DNA of 64,000 nt from Streptomyces sp. AC555_RSS877 (lineage in GTDB: Bacteria > Actinomycetota > Actinomycetes > Streptomycetales > Streptomycetaceae): NCBI RefSeq assembly GCF_019049245.1, contig NZ_JAGMUK010000079.1, positions 113,092 through 177,091 on the forward strand. The letters are read 5' to 3'. The position numbers and the translations under genes are program-made. Below are positions 35,374-44,505 of this stretch, one piece after another. Under the pieces are notes generated by a model that saw only the letters and a list, made by a program, of their open reading frames with translations, was not told the origin of the DNA and ran no database searches. Numbering within the stretch: position 1 is the stretch's first letter; each line of letters opens with the position of its first letter.

Positions 35374-37050
35374 TCAGCCGGCCTGGCCCATGCCCGCCGC
35401 GTTCGGCCAGCGCTGGGCACCCGGCCAGCCGGTCGCCGGAGCCGTCGACAGGTCCTGTACGCCGGCCGGGGCGGTCATGCCGCGGACCTGGGCCGCGGTG
35501 AGGCCGCCGCGGGCGGGGACACCCGGCGGGGTCTGGCCGGTCATCGCGGCGGCGGCGGGCATCGGAGCGGCCATGGGGGCCGGAGCCGGCGCCTGCACCG
35601 GGTTCGGGGGCTGCATCGGGTTCGGGGCCTGCGACGGCACCGGAGCCGGGGCGGGGGCCGGGTAGCCGACCGGCTGTGGGGCCGCCTGGGCCACCGCCGG
35701 CATCGGCATCCCGGCCCCGAACGGCTGACCCGGCTGTGGGGTCTGGGCCGCGGCGGGCATCGGCATGCCGGCGCCGATGGACGGGGCGGCCTGGGGTTCC
35801 GGGGCGGCGGCCATGGCCTGAGCGGCGAGGCCCTGCATGCCGGAGCCGTTGGTGGCGCCGACCAACCGGTCGACTGCCGCCGTACCCGAGCTGTAGCTGG
35901 TCCCTGTAGCCAGCTCGGGCACGGCGGCTCCCCTCCTGGTCCCGTAGAGCACCTGTTCCAGGCCGGACACCAGGCGACGCACGTCCACCTGGGGGCGCAC
36001 CACGAGTCTCAGGAAGCGGCTTGAGGAGCCGATCTTGTTGCCGCACTCGCGGACGAGGATCCGGTGCTCGGTGAGCATCCGGTCCCGGACCACGGTGCCT
36101 TCGGCGCCCACGGGCAGGCGTACGAAGAGGAAGTTGCCCTGTGACGGGTAGACCGTCAGTCCGGGCAGGGACGCGAGCTGGCCGGCCATGTCCAGGCGGT
36201 CGCGGCGGACTTGTTGGAGGCTCTGCGCGTACTCGGCGCCGTGCTGCTTGAGGATGAACACCACGTGCTCGGCGAAGGAGTTGAGGTTCCACTTGGGCAG
36301 CATCGAGCGGATGCGGCCGGCGAGGGACGGGTTGGCGACCAGGTAGCCGAACCGTATGCCGTGCAGGCCGAAGTTCTTGCCGAGGCTGCGCAGCACGATC
36401 ACGTTCGGCCGCAGCATCGCCTCCTGGACGACGCTCGGCTCGACCTCCGCGTCCGCGAACTCCAGGAACGACTCGTCGATGATGACCAGGTCCAGGTCCG
36501 CCATCGCGTCCATGAACTGCACGATGGCGTGCTTGTGCAGGAAGCCGCCGTCGGGGTTGTTCGGGTTGCAGATCACGGCCACCCGGGTGCCGCGCGCCCG
36601 GATGAACTCGGCGTACTGCGCGAGGTCCAGGGCGAAGCCGCTGGACTCCTGGAGCGGGAACATGTCGACCCGCTTGCCGGTCTCCATCGGCTGGTCGGTC
36701 CAGCGGCCGAAGGTGGGGACGGGGATGGCGAGGGACTCCCGCACCAGCAGGTGGTCGATCCAGGTGATGAGCTCGGTCGAGCCGTTGCCCATCGCCACGC
36801 ACTGCGGCGGGAGTTGGAGCAGGCTGCACAGCTCGGCCGTGATGGTGTCGGCGCTGCTCGGGTAGTACGTGATGATGTCCCGCAGCCGTCCGGCCATCTC
36901 CTCGAACATGGCAGGCGTGGGGAAGTACGGGTTGCAGGGGATGCAGAAGTCGACCGGACCGGCTCCTTCGCCGCCCTCCCGCGTGAGCGCCGCCATCGAC
37001 GGGCTGTGCGCCGCGGTGCTGCGGAACAGCGAGGTGACGTTGTCAGCCAA
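35374..37050 (-). CDS. Class I/II PLP-dependent aminotransferase with Pro-rich tail
   Basis: The 558-residue product has a fold-type I aminotransferase core (residues ~35-375) like histidinol-phosphate aminotransferase/CobC. It shows NPNNPDGG (161-168), Asp192 in IIDESF and the PLP lysine Lys225 in SLGKNFGLHG. The final ~170 residues are low-complexity Ala/Pro/Met/Gln with GAGMPMPA repeated twice, which the family lacks. TTG 37050 has GGAGG six bases upstream, and this SD can pair with an upstream CCTCC-type segment (13-bp inverted repeat). The role is unknown; amino-sugar or threonine-phosphate-type chemistry is possible. Confidence 0.88.
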   Translation of the reverse strand: MADNVTSLFRSTAAHSPSMAALTREGGEGAGPVDFCIPCNPYFPTPAMFEEMAGRLRDIITYYPSSADTITAELCSLLQLPPQCVAMGNGSTELITWIDHLLVRESLAIPVPTFGRWTDQPMETGKRVDMFPLQESSGFALDLAQYAEFIRARGTRVAVICNPNNPDGGFLHKHAIVQFMDAMADLDLVIIDESFLEFADAEVEPSVVQEAMLRPNVIVLRSLGKNFGLHGIRFGYLVANPSLAGRIRSMLPKWNLNSFAEHVVFILKQHGAEYAQSLQQVRRDRLDMAGQLASLPGLTVYPSQGNFLFVRLPVGAEGTVVRDRMLTEHRILVRECGNKIGSSSRFLRLVVRPQVDVRRLVSGLEQVLYGTRRGAAVPELATGTSYSSGTAAVDRLVGATNGSGMQGLAAQAMAAAPEPQAAPSIGAGMPMPAAAQTPQPGQPFGAGMPMPAVAQAAPQPVGYPAPAPAPVPSQAPNPMQPPNPVQAPAPAPMAAPMPAAAAMTGQTPPGVPARGGLTAAQVRGMTAPAGVQDLSTAPATGWPGAQRWPNAAGMGQAG

Positions 37051-37053
37051 AGG

Positions 37054-37152
37054 GAGCCTCCGTATGGGGCGGGCCCGGTGGGGACGACTGGGCCCGTCGT
37101 CATTGGGTGGCCCGCGCGGGGGAGCACGGGCCGCCCTTACATACGGAGGCTC
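37054..37152 (-). promoter_or_regulatory. Leader inverted repeat that can mask the SD
   Basis: GAGCCTCCGTATG (minus strand, 37152-37140) can pair perfectly over 13 bp with CATACGGAGGCTC (37066-37054). The second arm contains the GGAGG ribosome-binding site of the aminotransferase, and the intervening loop is about 73 nt. It might switch translation on and off or be a chance repeat. Confidence 0.55.
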
Positions 37153-37214
37153 GGGTGGTGCTGTTCAACCGCTGAGAAACGGGTAGGAACTTGTGCGCCA
37201 CCTGTGGAGAACGG

Positions 37215-38261
37215 TCACGCGTGGAACGAGTGCACGGTCGTCGACCGGTACGTCTGCCCAGGTCGGAGCACCGTCGAGGGGAACGACGGCTGGTTCGGCG
37301 AGTCCGGGAAGTGCTGCGTCTCCAGGCAGAGGGCGTCCCCCTGGCGGTAGATGCCGCCGCCCGTGCCGACCAGAGTGCCGTCGAGGAAGTTGCCCGAGTA
37401 GAACTGCAGTCCCGGCTCGGTCGTCGCGATCTTCATGGTCCGTCCGGAGGACGGGTCCCTCAGCGTCGCGACGTGCTCCGGCTCGTCCGTGCTCCCCTTG
37501 TCGAGGACGTAGTTGTGGTCGATGCCCTTGGCGTACAGCAGCTGTTGGTGGGCGGCCCGGAGGTCCTGGCCGACCGTCTTGGTGCGGCGGAAGTCGAAGG
37601 GGGTGCCGGCGACCTCCGCCGGCTCGCCGGTGGGGATCAGACCGGAGTCGACGGGCGTGTAGCGGGAGGCCGCGATCTCCAGCTCGTGGTCGTGGGCGGT
37701 GCCGCTGTTCTCGCCGGCCAGGTTCCAGTAGACGTGGCTGGTGAGGTTCACGACGGTGGCCCTGTCCGTGGTGGCCTCGTAGTCGACGCGCCAGTCGCCC
37801 TGCCCGGTGAGGGTGTACGTCACCTTCGTCGTGAGCGTGCCGGGGTGGCCCATCTCGCCGTCGGCGCTCGTGCGGTACAGGTACAGGCCGACGTCGGAGC
37901 CCTCGGTGAACGGCTCGACGTCCCACACGCGCTTGTCGAAGCCCTCGGCGCCGCCGTGCAGGCTGTTGACGCCGTCGTTGACGTCCACCTGGTGGCTCGT
38001 GCCGTCCAGAGTGAACCGGCCCTCGGCGATGCGGTTGCCGTAGCGGCCGATCAGCGCGCCGAAGTACGGGCTCCCGGCGACGTAGTCCTCGATGGTGCCG
38101 AAGCCGAGGGAGACGTTGGCGTACCGGCCCTCGCGGTCAGGGATCTCCAGGGACTGGACGACGCCACCCCAGGACAGGACCTTCAGGCGGGTGCCGCCGT
38201 TCTCCAGCGCCCAGCTGTGGATCTCGGTGCCGTCGGCGAGCGTGCCGAAGTGCGACTTCAC
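37215..38261 (-). CDS. galM: Aldose 1-epimerase (mutarotase)
   Basis: The 348-residue galactose mutarotase-like protein has catalytic His in NLTSHVYWNLAG and Glu in FPDSPNQPSFPSTVLRPG region (QTHFPDSPNQPSF). It also shows GRYGNRIAEGRF and NSLHGG. It interconverts alpha and beta anomers of aldohexoses and pentoses. GTG 38261 has AGGA upstream. It sits next to the ChvE/XylF-type importer, though a hairpin separates it from the permease. A second mutarotase gene lies at 56704. Confidence 0.92.
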   Translation of the reverse strand: MKSHFGTLADGTEIHSWALENGGTRLKVLSWGGVVQSLEIPDREGRYANVSLGFGTIEDYVAGSPYFGALIGRYGNRIAEGRFTLDGTSHQVDVNDGVNSLHGGAEGFDKRVWDVEPFTEGSDVGLYLYRTSADGEMGHPGTLTTKVTYTLTGQGDWRVDYEATTDRATVVNLTSHVYWNLAGENSGTAHDHELEIAASRYTPVDSGLIPTGEPAEVAGTPFDFRRTKTVGQDLRAAHQQLLYAKGIDHNYVLDKGSTDEPEHVATLRDPSSGRTMKIATTEPGLQFYSGNFLDGTLVGTGGGIYRQGDALCLETQHFPDSPNQPSFPSTVLRPGQTYRSTTVHSFHA

Positions 38262-38288
38262 AGGCTTCCTCCTGTTCCTCCCGTGGAA

Positions 38289-38314
38289 AGGGCCCCGCCT
38301 TCCGGCGGGGCCCT
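38289..38314 (-). terminator. Terminator hairpin after sugar ABC operon
   Basis: Perfect 11-bp stem AGGGCCCCGCC / GGCGGGGCCCT with TTCC tetraloop, 20 bp past the permease stop. Confidence 0.85.
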
Positions 38315-38333
38315 CACGTGCCGGCGTGGTCGG

Positions 38334-39578
38334 TTACGAACCGACCTTGCGCTTGTTCCACACGTCGAAGCCGACGGCCGCCAGAAGCACCAGGCCCTTG
38401 ATGACCTGCTGCCAGTCGGTGCCGATGCCGACCAGGTTCATGCCGTTGTTCAGCACGCCCAGGACCACACCGCCGATGATCGCGCCGAGGACGGTACCGA
38501 CACCGCCGCTCATCGACGCGCCGCCGATGAAGGAGGCCGCGATGGCCTCCAGCTCGAAGTTGAGGCCGGCCTTGGGCGAGGCCGCGTTGAAGCGGGCGGC
38601 GAAGACCAGACCCGCCAGGGCCGCGAGCATGCCCATGTTGAGGAAGACGAGGAAGGTGACCTTCTTGTCCTTGACGCCCGACAGCTTGGCGGCCGGCAGG
38701 TTGCCGCCGATCGCGTAGATGTGCCGGCCGATGATCGCGTTGCGCATGATGTAGCCGAAGCCGACGACCAGGATGCCGAGGATCAGCAGCACGATCGGGG
38801 CGCCCTTGTAGCTGGCGAGCAGCATCGTGACGGTGAGCACGGCGGCCACCAGCGCGACGAGCTTGAGCGCGAAGAGCTTGGCGGGCGGCACCTCGAGGGC
38901 GAACTCCTGCTGCCGCTTGCGGTCGCGGAGCTCCTGGAGCACCACGAACACGATCACGGCGAGGCCGAGCAGCAGGGTGAGGTTGTGGTAGTTGGTGTCC
39001 GGGCCGACCTCGGGCAGGAAGCTGTTGGCGACCTTCTGCAGACCCTCCGGGAACGGGCCGATCGTCTGGCCCTCCAGGAAGATCTCCGTGAGCCCGCGGA
39101 AGGTCAGCATGCCCGCCAGCGTCACGATGAACGACGGGATGCCGAGATAGGCGATGAGGAACCCTTGCGCGGCACCGGCCGCCGCTCCGATGGCCAGACA
39201 CATCACCAGGGCGATGGGCCAGGGGATGTCGTGGTTGACCATCAGCACGGCTCCCACCGCGCCCACGAACGCCGTCAGCGAGCCGACCGACAGGTCGATG
39301 TGGCCCGCGATGATGACGAGCATCATGCCGATCGCGAGGATCAGGATGTAGCTGTTCTGCAGCACCAGGTTGGAGACGTTGCGCGGCAGCAGCAGGTCAC
39401 CGTTGGTCCACACGGCGAACAGCACCACGATCAGACCGAGGGCGAACAACATGCCGTACTGCCGCATGTTGCGGCGCATGCCGTCCAGCATCAGCTGCAG
39501 CAGGCTGTCACCGGTTGCCGCACCGCCCTTGCCGGGCGGCGACGGGGCCGGCGTCTTGGCGGTCACGTCCGTGCTCAT
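38334..39578 (-). CDS. Sugar ABC transporter permease (XylH/GguB type)
   Basis: The 414-residue product has about ten membrane segments, starting MLFALGLIVVLFAVWTNGD, with SVGSLTAFVGAVGA and AASFIGGASMSGGVGTVLGAIIGG, landmarks of the branched-type CUT2 permeases. ATG 39578 overlaps the ATPase stop (ATGA). Partner of the ATP-binding and ChvE-like proteins for monosaccharide uptake. Confidence 0.92.
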   Translation of the reverse strand: MSTDVTAKTPAPSPPGKGGAATGDSLLQLMLDGMRRNMRQYGMLFALGLIVVLFAVWTNGDLLLPRNVSNLVLQNSYILILAIGMMLVIIAGHIDLSVGSLTAFVGAVGAVLMVNHDIPWPIALVMCLAIGAAAGAAQGFLIAYLGIPSFIVTLAGMLTFRGLTEIFLEGQTIGPFPEGLQKVANSFLPEVGPDTNYHNLTLLLGLAVIVFVVLQELRDRKRQQEFALEVPPAKLFALKLVALVAAVLTVTMLLASYKGAPIVLLILGILVVGFGYIMRNAIIGRHIYAIGGNLPAAKLSGVKDKKVTFLVFLNMGMLAALAGLVFAARFNAASPKAGLNFELEAIAASFIGGASMSGGVGTVLGAIIGGVVLGVLNNGMNLVGIGTDWQQVIKGLVLLAAVGFDVWNKRKVGS

Positions 39579-41125
39579 CGGGTTACCTCTTTGTCCTTTG
39601 TCATCTGGCGCATCAGCGATTCCTGCGAGGCCTCCGCCCGCGAGAACTCACCGGTCAGCCGTCCCGCGGCCATCGTGTAGATGCGGTCACACATTCCCAG
39701 CAGTTCCGGCAGCTCCGAGGAGATGAAGACGACCGCCTTGCCCTGGGCGGCCAGCTGGTCGATGACCGTGTAGATCTCGTACTTGGCACCGACGTCGATA
39801 CCGCGCGTCGGCTCGTCCAGGATCAGCACGTCGGGACCCGCGAAGATCCACTTGCTGAGGACGACCTTCTGCTGGTTGCCGCCGGACAGCTTGCCCACCG
39901 GCTCGAAGACGGTTGGAGCCTTGATGTTCATGGACTTGCGGAAGCCCTCGGCGACCTGCCGCTCCTCGTGCTCGTCGACCACTCCGCGCGTGGAGACCTT
40001 GCCCAGCGCGCTGAGCGAGATGTTCCGCCCGATGGTGTCGATGAGGTTGAGGCCGTAGTGCTTGCGGTCCTCGGTGACGTACGCGATGCCGTGCTTGACC
40101 GCCTCGGGGACGGACTTCGTACGGATCTCCGTGCCGTCCTTGAAGACCTTGCCGCCCGCGTACCGGCCGTAGGAGCGCCCGAAGACGCTCATCGCGAGCT
40201 CGGTGCGGCCGGCGCCCATCAGGCCCGCGATACCGACGATCTCGCCCCGCCGTACGGCCAGGGAGACGTCGTCGACGACCTTGCGCTGCTGGTCGATCGG
40301 GTGGTGCACGGTCCAGTTGCGGACCTCCAGGGCGGGCGCCTGGCCCTCCTCCGGCTCGTGCGGGGAGCGCTCCGGGAAGCGGTGCTCCAGGTCGCGGCCG
40401 ACCATTCCGCTGATGATCCGGTCCTCGGTCGTCTCCGCCGCCTTCACGTCGAGCGTCTCGATGGTGCGCCCGTCGCGAAGGATCGTCACCGAGTCGGCGA
40501 CCTTGCGGATCTCGTTCAGCTTGTGCGAGATGATGATCGAGGTGATGCCCTGCTTCTTCAACTCCAGGATGAGATCCAGGAGTTTGCCGCTGTCCTCGTC
40601 GTTCAGAGCCGCGGTCGGCTCGTCGAGGATGAGCAGCTTCACCTTCTTCGACAGTGCCTTCGCGATCTCCACGAGCTGCTGCTTGCCCACGCCGATGTCG
40701 GCGACGCGGGTCTCCGGGTGGTCGGAGAGACCGACCCGGCGCAGCAGTTCGCTGGCGTGCTTGAGGGTGTCGTTCCAGTTGATGAACCCGCCCGAGGCGT
40801 GTTCGTTGCCGAGGAAGATGTTCTCCGCGAGGGAGAGGTAGGGCACCAGGGCCAGCTCCTGGTGAATGATCACGATGCCGTGATGCTCACTGGCCCGGAT
40901 GTCCTTGAACTCGCAGACGTCACCCTCGAAGAGGATCTCGCCCTCGTACGTGCCGTGCGGGTGGACGCCGGAGAGGACCTTCATCAAGGTCGACTTGCCG
41001 GCGCCGTTCTCCCCGCAGATGGCGTGGACCTCGCCCTGATGGACGGTCAGTGTGACGTCCGACAGCGCTTTGACGCCGGGAAAGGTCTTGACGATCGAGC
41101 GCATTTCCAGGACGGGTCCCGCCAT
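39575..41125 (-). CDS. Sugar ABC transporter ATP-binding protein (XylG/GguA type)
   Basis: The 516-residue protein has two ABC domains. The first has Walker A GENGAGKST, signature VGKQQLVEIAKAL and Walker B LLILDEPTAAL. The second has LMGAGRTE, LSGGNQQKVVLSKW and LILDEPTRGID. This is the CUT2 pattern. ATG 41125 has GGAAGG upstream; a TTG 41140 start is possible. The closest relatives handle arabinose, xylose, galactose or glucose. Confidence 0.93.
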   Translation of the reverse strand: MAGPVLEMRSIVKTFPGVKALSDVTLTVHQGEVHAICGENGAGKSTLMKVLSGVHPHGTYEGEILFEGDVCEFKDIRASEHHGIVIIHQELALVPYLSLAENIFLGNEHASGGFINWNDTLKHASELLRRVGLSDHPETRVADIGVGKQQLVEIAKALSKKVKLLILDEPTAALNDEDSGKLLDLILELKKQGITSIIISHKLNEIRKVADSVTILRDGRTIETLDVKAAETTEDRIISGMVGRDLEHRFPERSPHEPEEGQAPALEVRNWTVHHPIDQQRKVVDDVSLAVRRGEIVGIAGLMGAGRTELAMSVFGRSYGRYAGGKVFKDGTEIRTKSVPEAVKHGIAYVTEDRKHYGLNLIDTIGRNISLSALGKVSTRGVVDEHEERQVAEGFRKSMNIKAPTVFEPVGKLSGGNQQKVVLSKWIFAGPDVLILDEPTRGIDVGAKYEIYTVIDQLAAQGKAVVFISSELPELLGMCDRIYTMAAGRLTGEFSRAEASQESLMRQMTKDKEVTR

Positions 41126-41158
41126 GGTCGTGCCTTCCAATCACTAGGGGGGTGGCGG

Positions 41159-42271
41159 TTACTTCAGGTCGCTGGCCTTGATGTAGCCGGAGTCGACGAC
41201 GACCGTCTGGTAGTTGGCCTTGTCGACGGCGACCGGCTCCAGCAGGAAGGAGGGGACGACCTTCGAGCCGTTGTCGTACGTCTTGGTGTCGTTCGTCTCG
41301 GGCTTCTTGTCGTTCAGCAGCGCGTCGACCATGTTCGAGGACACCTTGGCGAGCTCGCGGGTGTCCTTGTAGACGGTCATCGACTGCTGGTCGGCGATGA
41401 TCGACTTCACCGAGGCGACCTCGGCGTCCTGACCGGTGACGACCGGCAGCGGCTTGCTCTTGGAGCCGTAGTCGTCCGACTTCAGCGCGGAGAGGATGCC
41501 GATGGAGATGCCGTCGTAGGGCGACAGGACCGCGTCGACCCGCTCGCTCTTGTAGGCCGAGGTCAGGATGTCGTCCATGCGCTTCTGGGCGACGCCGCCG
41601 TCCCAGCGCAGGGTGCTGACCTGGGTCAGCTTGGTCTGGCCGGACCGGACGACGAGCTGCTTCTTGTCGATGTAGGGCTGCAGGACGTTCATCGCGCCCT
41701 GGAAGAAGTAGCGGGTGTTGTTGTCGTCGTTCGAGCCGGCGAAGAGCTCGATGTTGAACGGGCCCTTCTTGCTGCCGTCCTTCAGGCCGAGCTTCTCGAC
41801 GATGTAGTTGCCCTGGAGCTCGCCGACCTTCTCGTTGTCGAAGGAGGCGTAGTAGTCGACGTTCTCCGTGCCGAGGATCAGGCGGTCGTAGGAGATCACC
41901 GGGATGTCGGCGTCCTTGGCCTGCTGGAGGACGTTGTTCATCGACTTGTTGTCGATGGCCGCGATGATCAGCGCCTTGACGCCCTGCGTGATCAGGTTCT
42001 CGACCTGGGAGACCTGCTGGTCCGGGTCGTCCTCGCCGTAGACCAGCTTGGTCTTGTAGCCCTTGGACTCCAGGTCGGCGACGACGTTCTTGCCGTCGGC
42101 GATCCAGCGCTCGGAGGACTTGGTGGGCATGGCGATACCGATGGTGGCGCCCTTGGAGCTGTCCGAGGCCTCCTCGCTGCCGCCCTCGCTGCTCTGGCCG
42201 CAGGCGGACAGGGTGAGGGCGAGGGAGGCGGCTCCGGCTACGGCGGCCAGTGCGGCTCGACGAGTACGCAT
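41159..42271 (-). CDS. ChvE/XylF-like sugar-binding lipoprotein
   Basis: The 370-residue product has a lipoprotein signal (AVAGASLALTLSACGQ, lipobox Cys) and a periplasmic-binding-protein type I fold (GATIGIAMPTKSSERW, VPVISYDRLILG and PVVTGQDAEVAS). It should deliver a pentose or hexose to the ATPase and permease encoded downstream. ATG 42271 has AAGGA upstream. The gene is preceded by a 146-bp region with the hydrophobic-looking promoter and a partial operator match (GTTCCGGACAACG). Confidence 0.92.
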   Translation of the reverse strand: MRTRRAALAAVAGAASLALTLSACGQSSEGGSEEASDSSKGATIGIAMPTKSSERWIADGKNVVADLESKGYKTKLVYGEDDPDQQVSQVENLITQGVKALIIAAIDNKSMNNVLQQAKDADIPVISYDRLILGTENVDYYASFDNEKVGELQGNYIVEKLGLKDGSKKGPFNIELFAGSNDDNNTRYFFQGAMNVLQPYIDKKQLVVRSGQTKLTQVSTLRWDGGVAQKRMDDILTSAYKSERVDAVLSPYDGISIGILSALKSDDYGSKSKPLPVVTGQDAEVASVKSIIADQQSMTVYKDTRELAKVSSNMVDALLNDKKPETNDTKTYDNGSKVVPSFLLEPVAVDKANYQTVVVDSGYIKASDLK

Positions 42272-42416
42272 GATCATCATCCTTGATGTGTGGGGCTGGC
42301 TCGGTCTGGCGTTGCGGGGCCGCTGCGTGGCACGAGTACGAGGTGAGACCGAGAAGAGGGTGTGTGGGATTGTGTGCGGCTGCGTCGTCTTTTGTGAAGG
42401 GGCGTTGTCCGGAACG

Positions 42417-43388
42417 TTATGAGGGAGTTTCGAACCGACGCAGATCGCCCGGCAGACGTGAACCGAGCGGAGCCATGTCGTCACCCACTCCGTGCCGCGC
42501 CAGAAGGTCCAGGGCGAGCCGGCCGCGGCGCACTCTCTCCCGCGCGGTGTTCAGGGTCACATCACGCATGTGGTGCCCGTACGGGTAGAGCCCCGGGGCC
42601 TTGGACAGACCGAACTTCAGATACAGCGGCGCGCCGCGCCGGATCAGCTCGGCGACCTCGTACATCCGCACATAGCCGCCGAGATCGTCGGGGGCCTCGA
42701 TGTACATGTCCATGGGGGCGGCCGAGATCCGCCGGATCTCGGTGAGGTGGTCCAGCGTCAGGTCGCTGGGCACGTTGATCGAGTCGCCGCCCAGGTTCTC
42801 GTACACGGCGTACGCGGCCGGGTTCACGGGTCCGATCAGCGCGGAGACCTTGAGCGTGGTGTCGGCCGGGATGATCCCGGCGCGGCGCGCCCGGTGCAGC
42901 GTCCACAGCACGCCCTCGTCGGCGACGAGGAGGCACTTGACGCCCAGCTCCGTCGCGCGGACGGCGTCCTCGACGCACCCGGCGACCGCGTCGTGGCCGC
43001 GGGCCCGCAGGCCGCCGCCGCGCGAGTCGGTACGGGTCGAGCCGCCGATGTCCCAGGTGCCGCGCGGGCCGGTGAACAGGCAGAGCTCGATGTCGCGTTC
43101 ACCGGTCGCGTCGACCATCTCGGTGATCTCGTCGTCGGTCAGCATCCACACGCCACTGCCCTGGCTGATCCGGTGGATCGGCACGTCGAGGCGCGAGGCT
43201 TCCTTCAGGACGACGGCCAGCGCTTCGGGACCCTCGCACGAGGGGATCTCGGTGCGCCAGCGGCCGCCACCGGGGAAGGTGTGCGGCGATGCGTCGGCGG
43301 GGTCGAGGGCGGGCGCGCCCAGGCCGAGAGCGGTGAGCGCCTGCTCACCGGGCCTGCGGGCTGCCGTGGCGGAAGCGTCGGTCGTCAC
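42417..43388 (-). CDS. TIM-barrel protein of unknown function (U32 peptidase-like?)
   Basis: The 323-residue product looks like a TIM barrel with no signal peptide (LKEASRLDVPIHRISQGSGVWMLTDDEI, VLWTLHRARRAG, APMDMYIEAPDDLGGYVRMYEVAELI). Some Streptomyces annotations call relatives U32-family peptidases, but the catalytic motif is not clear to me. The neighbouring dehydrogenase and dehydratase suggest it acts on sugar or sugar-acid intermediates, perhaps as an aldolase-like enzyme. GTG 43388 follows AAAGGA; operator site C lies just upstream. Confidence 0.7.
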   Translation of the reverse strand: MTTDASATAARRPGEQALTALGLGAPALDPADASPHTFPGGGRWRTEIPSCEGPEALAVVLKEASRLDVPIHRISQGSGVWMLTDDEITEMVDATGERDIELCLFTGPRGTWDIGGSTRTDSRGGGLRARGHDAVAGCVEDAVRATELGVKCLLVADEGVLWTLHRARRAGIIPADTTLKVSALIGPVNPAAYAVYENLGGDSINVPSDLTLDHLTEIRRISAAPMDMYIEAPDDLGGYVRMYEVAELIRRGAPLYLKFGLSKAPGLYPYGHHMRDVTLNTARERVRRGRLALDLLARHGVGDDMAPLGSRLPGDLRRFETPS

Positions 43389-43400
43389 AAGCTGTCCTTT

Positions 43401-43416
43401 GTGTTCGATATGTCGG
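43401..43416 (+). promoter_or_regulatory. Candidate IclR operator, site C
   Basis: GTGTTCGATATGTCGG, with a second GTTCG 19 bp after the first (43422), matching sites A, B, D and E. It is 13 bp before the TIM-barrel gene start. Confidence 0.6.
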
Positions 43417-43500
43417 ACGAGGTTCGCGGCTCAAGTCGTGGGGGCAATTGGTGTACGCCGGTACGAGGGCCGTCAGGTCGCCTCCGTACCGGCGTACGTC

Positions 43501-44505
43501 TCAGGGGCGGAGCAGCACCTTGCCCACCTTCGGGTCGCCGGACCCCACCAGCTCGATGGCCTCCTGGAACCCGTCGAGCGGCAGCTCGTGCGTCACCAGC
43601 GGCAGCGGATCGAGCAGCCCGGCCCCGAACACCCGCACCGTGTGCGCCCAGGCGTCCGGCGGTGCCCCGAAGACGGTGTGCACCTCCAGCTGCCGTACGA
43701 CCAGGTCGGTCGGGTCCAGGCCTTCGGCGCCCGGTGCCGGGATGCCCGTCAGGACCAGCCGCCCGCCCCGCCTGAGCAGGGAGGCGGCGGTGCCCGCGGC
43801 GGACGCGGACCCGGCGGTCTCGATGACGACGTCGAAGTCGTCGGGGAGCTCCTGGTCCTTCGTACGGAAGTCGGTGGCTCCGAACTGCCGGGACAGCGTC
43901 TCGCGGTCGTTCCGCGTGCCGACGACCAGCAGCTCCGCCGGGGAGCCCGCCTTCAGGAACTGAACGGCGAACATGCCGAGGGTGCCGGTGCCGACGACGG
44001 CGACCCGCTCCCCGGGCAGCGCGTTCGCCTTGATCGCGGCGGCCGCGATGCACGCGGCCGGCTCCAGCAGGGCCGCCGCCGTCAGGTCGGCGTCGTCCGG
44101 CAGGACGTGCAGCAACCGGGCGGGCAGGGTGAGGGTGGTGGCCATCGCCCCGGGCTGGGTGAACCCGGTCTCCTCGTACCCCGCCGTGCACAGCGTGGTC
44201 TCGCCCGCGTGGCAGCGGTCGCAGACCTGGCAGTTGCGGAAGCCCTCCCCCACGACCTTGCGGCCGACGAGGGACTCGGGCACGCCCGCGCCCACCTGCT
44301 CGACCGTCCCGGACCACTCGTGGCCGGGCGTCAGCGGGTAGCGGACGTACCCCTCGGGCCGGTTGCCCTGGTACACCTCACGGTCGCTGCCGCAGATGCC
44401 GACGGCGTGGACCCGCACCAGCGCATCGCCGGCGCCGGGCTCGCGGGGCGTGTGCCCGGCGAGCCGGTGCTCGCCCGGTGCCTCGACGACGACGGCCGTG
44501 CTCAC
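43501..44505 (-). CDS. Zinc-dependent alcohol/sugar dehydrogenase (MDR family)
   Basis: The 334-residue medium-chain dehydrogenase has the catalytic zinc residues in VGICGSDREVYQG and GHEWSGTV, the structural zinc Cys cluster CQVCDRCHAGETTLC and the nucleotide motif VGTGTLGMFAVQFL. Relatives include threonine, sorbitol and arabinose/galactose dehydrogenases. GTG 44505 overlaps the dehydratase stop (GTGA). It could oxidise an aldose to a lactone or a ketose/polyol in the sugar pathway. Confidence 0.92.
   Translation of the reverse strand: MSTAVVVEAPGEHRLAGHTPREPGAGDALVRVHAVGICGSDREVYQGNRPEGYVRYPLTPGHEWSGTVEQVGAGVPESLVGRKVVGEGFRNCQVCDRCHAGETTLCTAGYEETGFTQPGAMATTLTLPARLLHVLPDDADLTAAALLEPAACIAAAAIKANALPGERVAVVGTGTLGMFAVQFLKAGSPAELLVVGTRNDRETLSRQFGATDFRTKDQELPDDFDVVIETAGSASAAGTAASLLRRGGRLVLTGIPAPGAEGLDPTDLVVRQLEVHTVFGAPPDAWAHTVRVFGAGLLDPLPLVTHELPLDGFQEAIELVGSGDPKVGKVLLRP

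Noticed and set aside
39515..42286. A 923-codon open frame antisense to the sugar ABC operon
   Set aside because: The opposite strand encodes clear ATPase, permease and lipoprotein motifs; the antisense product is Asp/Val/Leu/His-rich with no motif.
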